DNA of 64,000 nucleotides from Terriglobia bacterium. GTDB taxonomy: Bacteria; Acidobacteriota; Terriglobia; Bryobacterales; Bryobacteraceae. The notes under the pieces were generated by a model, which was not told the DNA's origin, did not search any database, and was given only the letters and a program-made list of their open reading frames with translations. Below, in pieces: positions 16,766 to 24,918 of this stretch. Where the stretch lies: the NCBI GenBank assembly GCA_020073305.1, contig JAIQFK010000005.1:248001-312000 (forward strand), in the 5' to 3' direction. Positions within the stretch are counted from its first letter, which is position 1. Each line of letters starts with the position of its first letter. A program made the position numbers and the translations under genes.

Positions 16766-18431
16766 GGTCATGCAGAACGGCGCCGAGTTGTTCGTCAGGA
16801 CCCTCACACAGTTAGGAATCCGGCACATCTTTACGCTGGTCGGGGATCATCTGAACGAGGTGCTGGCGGTGGCCGCGCGCGAAGGAGTTCGCATTATCGA
16901 CATGCGCCACGAATCCGGCGTAACCCACGCCGCCGACGCCTGGGCCCGGCTGACAAGGCGGCCCGCTGTTTCGCTGGTCACCGGCGGACCGGGTCACACG
17001 AATTCGCTGACCGGGATCGCTACCGCCAACCTGGCCGGCAGCCCGCTCATTGCCGTGAGCGGAAGCCGGGCCTCAACCCTCGGTGATCGCGGCGGCTTTC
17101 AAGATATCGATCAGGTCTCGATCGCCAGGCCAGTGGTGAAGTGGGCCGCCCAGCCGCCCAATGCCGCACAGATCCCGTTTTATCTCACGCGCGCTTATGC
17201 CGAAGCGAATAACGGCCGGAGAGGCGCGGTGCATCTGACGATCCCGGTGGATCTGTTCACGGCAAAAACGGACGACGTACCGGCGGTGCACCTGCCGCCG
17301 GAAAGGCCCGCGCCTGGCCCAGGCGCGGCCGAGGTCGACAGGGCCGTTGCGATGTTGCGCGCTGCCGAGCGGCCCGTGGTGATTGCCGGCAGTGGAATCT
17401 GGTGGTCCGGCGCTGAAGCCGATCTGCAGAATTTCATTGAAAAGAGTTCTCTTCCCCTTTACACCATCACCATGGCGCGCGGCGTGGTGCCGGACAGCCA
17501 TCCCCTGTGCATGGGATACGCGGACCCGGCGCTCAATCGCGCGGCGCTCGAAGCGTACCGCGAAGCCGATGTGCTTCTGGTGATCGGCAAGCGCCTGGAC
17601 TACCGTCTCGCCCTGGGTGGCCCCCGCGTCTTTCCCGCCAGTGCCCGTTTCATTCAGGTCGACATCCATGCGCAGGAACTAGGGATGAACCGCAAGCTGG
17701 ACGTGGCGGTCTGCGCGGATGCCGGCTCAGCCTTGCGCGCACTCACCGAAGCCTGGCCGGACCGCGGAGATCGATCGGAGTGGGTTGAACATCTGCGGGC
17801 GCTGCGCGAACAGCGGGAACAGGACCTGGAGCATGTAGCCAGGGATGGCTCTCGGCCTTTGCACCCCGCGGCTTTCTTTCGTGAGCTGCGTCACGCGCTG
17901 CCCCCGGAGATTCTCTATGCATGGGACGGCGGCGATTTTGCGCATTGGGGCCGCGTGTCGCTGCCCGCTCTCAAACCTGGCGGCTGGTTGAGACTGGGAC
18001 CGCTGGGTACCATCGGGTCCTCCTTGCCGAACGGGATCGCGCTGCAGTTGGCCCATCCTGACAAGCCCGTCGCCGTGATCACCGGAGATGGCGCGCTCGG
18101 TTTCTATCTCGCCGAGATGGACACCGCGGTTCGGCACAAGCTCCCGATCGTGGTCATCGTCGGTAACGACGCCGGCTGGGGTCTGGAGCGGGAATTGCAG
18201 AAGGAGACGACCTCTGCGCGTACGCCGGTTGCAACTGAATTAAGCGCGGCACGATACGACGCCGTTATGGAAGCTTTCGGCGGGGCCGGAGAAACGATCG
18301 ACCGGCTGGATCAAGTCCGCCCCGCCGTAAAACGCGCGTTCACATCGGGTAAGCCGTACTGTCTGAATGTCAGTATCCGCGGCGCGCGCTCACCGTTCAC
18401 CGATTGGCAAATCAGCGGCAAAAAGAAGTAG
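16752..18431 (+). CDS. ThDP-dependent enzyme, acetolactate synthase / 2-oxoacid decarboxylase family
   Basis: 559 residues with the three-domain layout of the family: an N-terminal Pyr domain with the catalytic glutamate E54 in MRHESGVTHAADAWAR, a central domain (about 190-330: RPVVIAGSGIWWSGAEADL), and a C-terminal PP domain with the ThDP/Mg motif GDG at 445-447 followed by NDAGWG. The closest named relatives would be acetolactate synthase large subunits, oxalyl-CoA decarboxylase or benzoylformate decarboxylase; no regulatory small subunit gene follows, which argues against a biosynthetic acetolactate synthase. The start overlaps the dehydrogenase by 14 bases; an ATG at 16770 is an alternative. 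A 237-base gap follows the operon. Confidence 0.87.
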   Translation: MGLDKVMQNGAELFVRTLTQLGIRHIFTLVGDHLNEVLAVAAREGVRIIDMRHESGVTHAADAWARLTRRPAVSLVTGGPGHTNSLTGIATANLAGSPLIAVSGSRASTLGDRGGFQDIDQVSIARPVVKWAAQPPNAAQIPFYLTRAYAEANNGRRGAVHLTIPVDLFTAKTDDVPAVHLPPERPAPGPGAAEVDRAVAMLRAAERPVVIAGSGIWWSGAEADLQNFIEKSSLPLYTITMARGVVPDSHPLCMGYADPALNRAALEAYREADVLLVIGKRLDYRLALGGPRVFPASARFIQVDIHAQELGMNRKLDVAVCADAGSALRALTEAWPDRGDRSEWVEHLRALREQREQDLEHVARDGSRPLHPAAFFRELRHALPPEILYAWDGGDFAHWGRVSLPALKPGGWLRLGPLGTIGSSLPNGIALQLAHPDKPVAVITGDGALGFYLAEMDTAVRHKLPIVVIVGNDAGWGLERELQKETTSARTPVATELSAARYDAVMEAFGGAGETIDRLDQVRPAVKRAFTSGKPYCLNVSIRGARSPFTDWQISGKKK

Positions 18432-18668
18432 CAACGGCGGTAAGCGTGCGCCGGCTAACTTCGGTTTATGCACCTTTGGCATTATTGCCTTCACTGGGTT
18501 GATGCCTAACAATTGAACGTGACCGCTCCAACGGCTGTGCGGATGCCGCAAACCTGTTGAGTCCAAATGCCTCGACTATGCAAACCCTCCTGACCGCGAG
18601 AGAGCGAGCTGACCGTTATCAATGTTTCGGCTTAACCTGCCATCAGTCTGAGTAAACGAGGACGACCG
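18432..18668 (+). other. Intergenic gap between the ThDP operon and the beta-propeller gene
   Basis: 237 bases. No RNA gene, coding frame or clear terminator is seen. The only recognisable signal is GAGGACGACCG directly before the ATG at 18669, a ribosome-binding site. Confidence 0.5.
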
Positions 18669-21600
18669 ATGATTTTCAGAACGAAAGAAATCCGTACTAT
18701 GAACGATTGCGATGGGAGTGGAACACGGCCCGTCGTTCAGCGTGGCTCACTGCACTCGGCCACACGTCGTGTCTTGACATTAGCTGCGGTGGTTTCGGGC
18801 TTCATCGGAGTCGCAAGCGCGGGTACGTTCGGCACGGTCGTGCCCATTCGAGGCCACGTTTCGGATATCGCGTTAGACCAGGCGCGTGGACTCGTTTACG
18901 CAGCCAATTTCACCGCGAGCCGAATCGAACTTATCTCCACGGCCGACCTTTCGCTCCAGACGCCCCTGTTCGTCGCAAACCAGCCTTCCAGCCTGGCGCT
19001 CTCACCTGACGGCCGATATCTCGTAGTGGGTCATTACGCCAACCCGGCCGCACCGACGCCGGCTTTGACCATCATCGACCGGAACGCCAACACGGTTCAG
19101 ACATCCCCGCTGGATGGCTCATCGGTCCTGGCAGTGGCGTTCGGTAACAGTCCTCAGGCTCTGGTGGTCACGAACAACGGTGTACTGCTTGTCGATCCGG
19201 CTACGGGAACGTCGCAGGTCCTGCAACTAAATCCATTCGATACCAAGGGGCTTCCCGTACCATGGGCCACATTTCCTCCCCAGATCGTCCTCGCCTCCGC
19301 GGGAGTTTCCGGAGACGGTCAAATGATTTACGTGTTGTGGGATTCCAACTCTTCGTCGCAGACGTCCGCCGTGGTGCAATATAGCGTCGCCACAGGCGCG
19401 TTGACCCTCATCGGCATCACGTCAACGCCGTCGCTGGGACCTACGACCGTGAGCGTCGATACGACCGGCGCCAACTTCCTGACTGGCTGGATCCTGTTTA
19501 ACACTCAATTCGTGAGTCTTGCCGAGTTCCCGTATCCCACCGGAAAGTTCAACGTGGGCAGCCATGCGATCGATTCGCCGCGCGGCCTGGTCTACGCGGA
19601 CGTTCCCACCGGAGTCGCTGGGGAAACGCCGGTGCTGCACATTATGGATGCGGACAACCTGACTGTGCGCGAGCGTCTGCAGTTGCGGGAGAACCTCGCC
19701 GGGAAGTCCCTGTTGAGCAGTGACGATCAAGTCATGTACTCAATCTCCGACAGCGGCGTAATGATGCTCCCGGTTGGCTCGCTCTCCAAGGCCCACCGCG
19801 TTATGGGCGGGGTGGAAGATATCGTATTCACGGGCAGCGGCTGTGACAACAGGGCGATGACAAACGGCCTCAGTATCGTGGATCCGGGTGGCAATGCAAC
19901 GGACTTTACGTTAACCACGGTTCCGGCAGATGTTCCCGGCGTCACCATCTCTTCCACCAAGGGCACCACTCCGGCACGCGTTCAGATCCACGTGGATCCC
20001 ACCGCCTTCCAGTCCCAGAAAGGCACAACGGTGGTGCAGGTGCAGATCGCCTCCAAATCCGCCGTGAACCTTCCGCCGCCCGTGCGGCTTCTGATCAACA
20101 CCCGTGATCCCGATCAAAAGGGCAAGCTGCTGGACATCCCCGGCAAAATCGTGGACGTCCTGGCCGACCCGGCCCGCGACCGGTTTTACGTCATCCGCCA
20201 GGACAAGAATCTCGTGCAGGCCTTTGACGGCACCAGTCTCAAGCGGATCGCCTCCATGAGAACCGGGAACACGCCCGTTCAGATGGCGATGACGCGTGAT
20301 TCGCGCTACCTGATCGTCGGAAATGACAATTCGCAGATCGCCAGCGTATTCGATCTGGATACACTGCAACCTTCGCAGTTCATCGTGCTGCCGCCGGGCT
20401 ACTATCCGCGCACGATCGCCGTGTCTAACGCTGCGATTCTCGCCACCTGCCGGGTTTCCGGACCTTTGCAACAAGTGGTTCGTATCGATTTCGCCAACCG
20501 TGTGGCCACCGCGCCCACGGCCCTGGGCATTTACAAAAACAGCATCGACAACAATGCGGTTCTGATGACATCGCCCTCGGGCTCAGTGGTTGCCATGGCC
20601 ATGCCGGATGGAACCGTAGCGCTTTATGAAGCGGCCTCAGACACATTCGTGGCGTCACGCAAAGACCTGAGCGCACTGGGCGGCGCTTACGCGGCTCTGT
20701 CGGATAGCGAGTTCGTCGTGGATACCAATGTATTGGACGGCGAACTGGTCCCCGTCGGCCAGCTTGACGCTACGGTGGGATCCTCCTCTGGTCTGGCCCC
20801 GATCAATGGCTCGGGCCTGCGCAGCACGACGCCATCGGGAGCCATTAACGGAACGATCCAACGTTTCCGAATGGACACCCTCGCGCCAATGCGCCCGGTC
20901 CGGACCACCGAATCGCCGGCGCTGACGCTGAGTCTGCAGACTCCCCCGGTGGGTCAGATCGGCGAAACCATTCTTCCGTTCACGCGCACGCTGGCGCCGC
21001 TTGCAAACCAGCAATCGATCGTCCAGACTTCGACGTCGGGCGTGATGGTTCTGCCGTGGAATTTCGATGCGCTCGCCGGAGTTCCCTCCATCTCGGCCGT
21101 CACCAACGCCGCCGACCAAACATCCGGGGTTGCGCCGGGGGGAGTGATCTCCATCACGGGTAAGAACCTCAGCGCTTCGAACGAGTCCACTAGCAAGGCG
21201 CCGGTGGCCACGGCACTTGGTGATGTCTGTCTTTACGTGAACTCGGAGGCATTGCCGCTGTTCATGGTCTCCCCCACGCAAATCAACGCGCAGTTGCCTT
21301 TCGACGTAGCAGCCAGCGCCAATATGGTTCTCACCACTTCTGGCGGAATGACTGCGCCGTTGAGCTTAACGCCGCAAGCGACCGCGCCGGCCATCTTCCG
21401 GACAAGCGGTGCACCGATGATCATTCGCAAAGTGGACGGCAAGACGATCAGCGATTCGGCGCCGATTCATCTGAATGCCAAATTGACCATCTACCTGACG
21501 GGCATGGGTGCGACCAATCCGGCGGTCGACACCGGTGACGCTGGCCCATCCAATCCGCTTGCGGCGGTTACGGCCACCCCGACGATCACCATCGGCGGCG

Positions 21601-21764
21601 CAAGCATTTTCGTTCTTTCCGCCGGAATGGCGCCCAATCAAGTCGGCGTGTACCAGATCGACGCGCAAGTGCCGTTCCATCACATTCCGACCGGCCACAA
21701 TATTCCCTTCACGATCACGCAGGGCGACTCCTCGACAACCGTGCGCGTGCGCGTGGTGGAGTAG
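18669..21764 (+). CDS. Large exported beta-propeller protein with Solibacter-type C-terminal domain
   Basis: 1031 residues. A signal sequence (VLTLAAVVSGFIGVASAG) lies after a short N-terminal extension; an in-frame ATG at 18702 is an alternative start. Residues about 50-350 and 490-700 carry YVTN/lactonase-like propeller repeats (DIALDQARGLVYAANFTAS, SLALSPDGRYLVVGHY, MAMTRDSRYLIVGNDN). A middle segment (about 385-480) looks immunoglobulin-like. The last ~230 residues match the domain I know as TIGR03437, described from Solibacter: GVAPGGVISITGKNLS, LPLFMVSPTQINAQLPF, KLTIYLTGMGATNP, GVYQIDAQVPFHHIP. It is likely a surface or secreted protein; its function is unknown. GAGG is 6 bases before the ATG. 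Confidence 0.88.
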   Translation: MIFRTKEIRTMNDCDGSGTRPVVQRGSLHSATRRVLTLAAVVSGFIGVASAGTFGTVVPIRGHVSDIALDQARGLVYAANFTASRIELISTADLSLQTPLFVANQPSSLALSPDGRYLVVGHYANPAAPTPALTIIDRNANTVQTSPLDGSSVLAVAFGNSPQALVVTNNGVLLVDPATGTSQVLQLNPFDTKGLPVPWATFPPQIVLASAGVSGDGQMIYVLWDSNSSSQTSAVVQYSVATGALTLIGITSTPSLGPTTVSVDTTGANFLTGWILFNTQFVSLAEFPYPTGKFNVGSHAIDSPRGLVYADVPTGVAGETPVLHIMDADNLTVRERLQLRENLAGKSLLSSDDQVMYSISDSGVMMLPVGSLSKAHRVMGGVEDIVFTGSGCDNRAMTNGLSIVDPGGNATDFTLTTVPADVPGVTISSTKGTTPARVQIHVDPTAFQSQKGTTVVQVQIASKSAVNLPPPVRLLINTRDPDQKGKLLDIPGKIVDVLADPARDRFYVIRQDKNLVQAFDGTSLKRIASMRTGNTPVQMAMTRDSRYLIVGNDNSQIASVFDLDTLQPSQFIVLPPGYYPRTIAVSNAAILATCRVSGPLQQVVRIDFANRVATAPTALGIYKNSIDNNAVLMTSPSGSVVAMAMPDGTVALYEAASDTFVASRKDLSALGGAYAALSDSEFVVDTNVLDGELVPVGQLDATVGSSSGLAPINGSGLRSTTPSGAINGTIQRFRMDTLAPMRPVRTTESPALTLSLQTPPVGQIGETILPFTRTLAPLANQQSIVQTSTSGVMVLPWNFDALAGVPSISAVTNAADQTSGVAPGGVISITGKNLSASNESTSKAPVATALGDVCLYVNSEALPLFMVSPTQINAQLPFDVAASANMVLTTSGGMTAPLSLTPQATAPAIFRTSGAPMIIRKVDGKTISDSAPIHLNAKLTIYLTGMGATNPAVDTGDAGPSNPLAAVTATPTITIGGASIFVLSAGMAPNQVGVYQIDAQVPFHHIPTGHNIPFTITQGDSSTTVRVRVVE

Positions 21765-21849
21765 CACGGGTTTTAGCTCCTTCGATTCAATAAGGGCGGC
21801 TTCGCCGTAACGCGACGCCGCCTGTCCCTGCCCACGCACCGATTCGGTG

Positions 21850-21855
21850 TATACT
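21850..21855 (+). promoter_or_regulatory. -10 box (TATACT) 9 bases before the ATG at 21865
   Basis: A near-consensus TATACT with no recognisable -35 box and no ribosome-binding site between it and the ATG. The mRNA would have a leader of only a few bases or none. Inference. Confidence 0.45.
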
Positions 21856-21864
21856 GCTGCTCAA

Positions 21865-22944
21865 ATGCTGACACGAATCGCTGCGATCCTCGCTTTGGCT
21901 GCCATGCCCGGGCTTTGCGGAGACTGGAGCGCGCGGCTGGCGGCGCAGTACCTGGATTCACGCCAGAAGGACTGGTTCGCCTGGCCTGCCGCCAACGCCT
22001 CTGGAGTGGCCTGCGTTTCGTGCCACACCGGTGTGCCCTACCTGCTTGCCCGGCCCGCATTACGACGGGCGCTGGGTGAGGCCGCGCCTACGCTCTATGA
22101 AGCCGTGCTTCTGGACGGCCTCAGAGCTACTGTCGTCAAAACGGATGCGAAGGATTTGTTCCGCGACGTAAAAGGCCCGCTCGCGGATCAGGTTTTCGGG
22201 GCGCAAGCCGTGTTGACGGCGCTACTGCTGGCGATGGATGACGCGCAGCGCGGCGGCAGTCTGACTCCGGAAGGGGAAAAAGCATTCGAGCGCATGTGGT
22301 CGCTGCAGATCCGGGACGGAAAGGCCAAGGGCGCCTGGCACTGGTCGGACTTCGACCTCGATCCCTGGGAGACTGCGGAGTCCGCTTATTACGGAGCAGC
22401 GCTGGCGGCGCTCGCCACCGGCGTCGCCCCGGCGCATTATCAGTCCCGGCCGGAGATTCGGGAGAATGTCGCCGCACTCACCGCTTATCTCGAGAACGCC
22501 CGGAGCACGCAACCCCTCCACAATCAGTTGATCCTGCTCTGGGCGTCGCTCAAGTTGAGCGGTTTGCTGCCGGCGCCAGATCGGAACAGCGTGCTGGACG
22601 AGGTGTGGCGGAAGCAGCAGGCGGACGGTGGCTGGGCCCTGGAATCGCTCGGCCCATGGCGGAAGCATCCGGAGGCTCCGCCGGCCATGGGTTCAAACAG
22701 CTATGCCACAGGCCTGGTGGCGTTCACGCTGCAGCAGGCAGGTGTCCGCCGCTCCGATTCGCGCCTGTCCCGCGCATTAGCCTGGCTCCAAGCGCACCAG
22801 GACGCTCAATCCGGCTACTGGACGGCCGACTCTCTGAACAAGCGCTACGATGCCGGTTCGATGCCGGCGCTGTTTATGCGCGACGCAGCCACCGGTTTTG
22901 CAAGCCTCGCCCTTGTCGACGGCGAGCAGCGCGCGAAAAAGTAA
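21865..22944 (+). CDS. Exported terpene-cyclase-fold (alpha/alpha toroid) protein with a CxxCH haem motif
   Basis: 359 residues from the ATG at 21865. The N-terminus is a signal peptide (MLTRIAAILALAAMPGLCG). At about residue 46 a c-type haem motif CVSCH sits in GVACVSCHTGVPYLLARPAL. The rest is helical with squalene-cyclase-like repeats: QQADGGWALESLGPW and WLQAHQDAQSGYWTAD have the QW-like pattern of prenyltransferase/squalene cyclase toroids. No DXDD catalytic motif of hopene cyclases is seen, so it is probably not a cyclase. A haem-bearing toroid in the periplasm suggests a redox or structural role. It stands 86 bases upstream of the candidate selenoprotein gene, on the same strand. Confidence 0.75.
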   Translation: MLTRIAAILALAAMPGLCGDWSARLAAQYLDSRQKDWFAWPAANASGVACVSCHTGVPYLLARPALRRALGEAAPTLYEAVLLDGLRATVVKTDAKDLFRDVKGPLADQVFGAQAVLTALLLAMDDAQRGGSLTPEGEKAFERMWSLQIRDGKAKGAWHWSDFDLDPWETAESAYYGAALAALATGVAPAHYQSRPEIRENVAALTAYLENARSTQPLHNQLILLWASLKLSGLLPAPDRNSVLDEVWRKQQADGGWALESLGPWRKHPEAPPAMGSNSYATGLVAFTLQQAGVRRSDSRLSRALAWLQAHQDAQSGYWTADSLNKRYDAGSMPALFMRDAATGFASLALVDGEQRAKK

Positions 22945-23030
22945 CCGCTCGGTTTGTTCAGGCTGTCTCGATCGTGTGGCAGCCAACTAACACCCAGCTC
23001 CGGCGCACGTCCAAGATTCAGGAGTAACTT

Positions 23031-24902
23031 GTGTTTCAGAACAAGTCCGCGCGCTTTCACTTGACATGCCACATCGTTGCATTTGCCGTGATCTTTGCGT
23101 TGCCTGTCGCAGGCCAGGAGGCTGCGTCGCAGATTAAGGCTGAGATCCAACGTCTGCAGCAGTCTCTCAAGGACAGGCCCATCTCAGATCCGGACTTCCC
23201 CGACGTCAATTCCATGATTGAAGGCGAACTCAAAGCAGCCGCCGAAGCACTCAACGCCGCATGGCTGTACTTGAGTCTGGAAAAGCTGGGCGGGGCCGCC
23301 GACCTTCTCCACGGCGCAAGGGTGGTCGCAGACAAGAAAGCGGAGACGGTGAAGGGCGGGTTGCCCGCGTATGAGGCTGAATGGAAGAAAGTGAGCGTGA
23401 GCCTCAACGCGCGTGATCAGGAGGCCCGCGGGATAGACTGGAGCCATGCACCGGCGGCCATCCGGGCGTTGTCCGAGACAGCGCAGGGTAAGAGCCAACC
23501 GCTGCTCGAAGGGGGCCGGGGCTTTGCCACTTCGACCCAGCCGAAGGACGGGCTCTTCTATCTCGGCCAGGCGCAGGGAGAAGCCGAATTCGCTCAGTTC
23601 TGCACTTCCTTGCATCTCCCTCGAAAAGCGAGACCGTTGCCGCGGCGCTCGCTAGTGCCGGAACTGCAAGGTCTCCAAGACAAGACCAACGCCGCCTTTG
23701 TGCCGCCGCGTTCCATTGAACTCCATCCCCGATTCATCGCACTCAATTCGACGCTCAAGCTGGCGCAGGAACTCGATGCGGCAAGGTTCTATTCCGGGGC
23801 TCTGTACCAGTACCTGGAGGCGGTGCGGCACTATGGGATGCTTGACGCCACCGCGCCCGATAGCACCAGACAATCTGCTTTGAAAGATGCCGTCGCGGGC
23901 ATGCGAAAGAAGCTGGATGTCTCCGCGAGCGACGACTCCATCGCCCAGATCTTCGTGGAACGCGCGGCGTCGCAGGTGGCGCACGCGGACGGCTCCGCTC
24001 CCGGCACAGACGAATGGAAAAGCGCTCAGGTCATCATCGATCAGGTCCTGCCCGCCTATTTCAACGCGCAGAAACCAGCCTCTCCTCTGCAGCGGGCATC
24101 GGGCAAGACTGTCGATATCACGCTGGTGCGCTGGCCCTACACCTGAAACATCTCCGACCCGGCAAGTTTGCTGGTACAAGAAGTGGCAGCCAGGTATTCG
24201 GGAAGAGTGACCTTTGTCAGCGAGAACTTCGGAGCGTCCAAGCTAGCCGACCAGTTTGGCGTGAAAGGATATCCGGCGGTTTTCGTGGACGACGTGCTGG
24301 TTGCCGCCCCCAGGGACTTCGGCTATTTCGGAGAAGTAGAAGGCACGGGCCGCTATGCTCCGTGGCGCAATGCCGACAGCCAGACAAAGTTCAAGACGGA
24401 TCTCACCCGCATGATTGACCTGATCCTGGCGGGCAAGAAAGACGTGGTGAGCCGCAAACACGCGGGCGCCAGCAGCGGGTTCACCGAAATTGCGACTCTC
24501 CCCAGGTTCACTCTGTCCGATCTTTCCGGGCACCCCATCACGGCAGACCAGCTTTCCGGGCGCGTGGTGATGGTTGAGTTTTGGGCCACATGGTGCCCGC
24601 CCTGCCGCTCCACGCTCGACTGGCTGGGAGAACTGAAGCAGAAGTACGGCGACAACCTCGCCATTCTGGCCCTGGCCGTGGAATCGCCCGAAGACCAGAT
24701 ACGATCCACCGCAGCCTCGCTGAGCCCCGATCTGCACTGGGCCATCACCGATGCCCCGACCGCGCGGGCTTTCGGTGACATCACCGCCGTACCCACCCTG
24801 TTTCTGTTTGAACGCTCGGGAAAGACCGCGCGTGTGCTGTACGGCGCGCCGCCCGACCTGCACGAGCAGGTCACAAAGATTCTGGACGCGTTGATCCAGT
24901 AG
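23031..24902 (+). CDS. Candidate selenoprotein: tandem thioredoxin-fold protein with in-frame TGA (UxxS) and TlpA-type CPPC domain
   Basis: Read as one frame the gene gives 623 residues, with one internal TGA at 24144-24146 (position 372). It starts at a GTG 6 bases after AGGAG and has a signal peptide (HIVAFAVIFALPVAGQ), so it acts outside the cytoplasm. Residues about 30-350 are helical without a recognised domain. Then comes a thioredoxin fold: strand VDITLVRWPYT, the TGA, NIS, helix LLVQEVAARYSG, strand RVTFVSENFG, and cis-proline region GVKGYPAVFVDD. The TGA falls where the attacking cysteine of CxxC belongs, giving U372-N-I-S375. A second TlpA-like domain has WCPPC (C522, C525) and ends at 24902. 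A hairpin fitting the bacterial SECIS rules follows the TGA. The alternative is a pseudogene or two separate genes; no selA, selB, selD or tRNA-Sec gene is in this window. Confidence 0.75.
24159..24174 (+). promoter_or_regulatory. Candidate bacterial SECIS hairpin
   Basis: Downstream of the TGA at 24144-24146 the RNA can fold into a 6-bp stem (CCGGCA with UGCUGG, one G-U pair) closed by the tetraloop AGUU at 24165-24168. The loop begins 18 bases after the UGA and has G as its second base. Bacterial SECIS models ask for an apical loop roughly 16-37 bases after the UGA with a G in the first two loop positions, so both conditions are met. SelB would bind here to deliver selenocysteine. Seen by eye; folding energy not computed. 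Confidence 0.6.
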
Positions 24903-24918
24903 GGCCAGCTCCCAATCA

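Noticed and set aside
18478-18500. TTTGGCATTATTGCC resembling a sigma-54 promoter
   Set aside because: The GG and GC elements are too close together for the fixed -24/-12 spacing.
24168-24902. Separate TlpA-like gene starting at a TTG
   Set aside because: It would begin inside a thioredoxin fold with no signal peptide and no ribosome-binding site; reading through the TGA gives complete domains and an exported protein.
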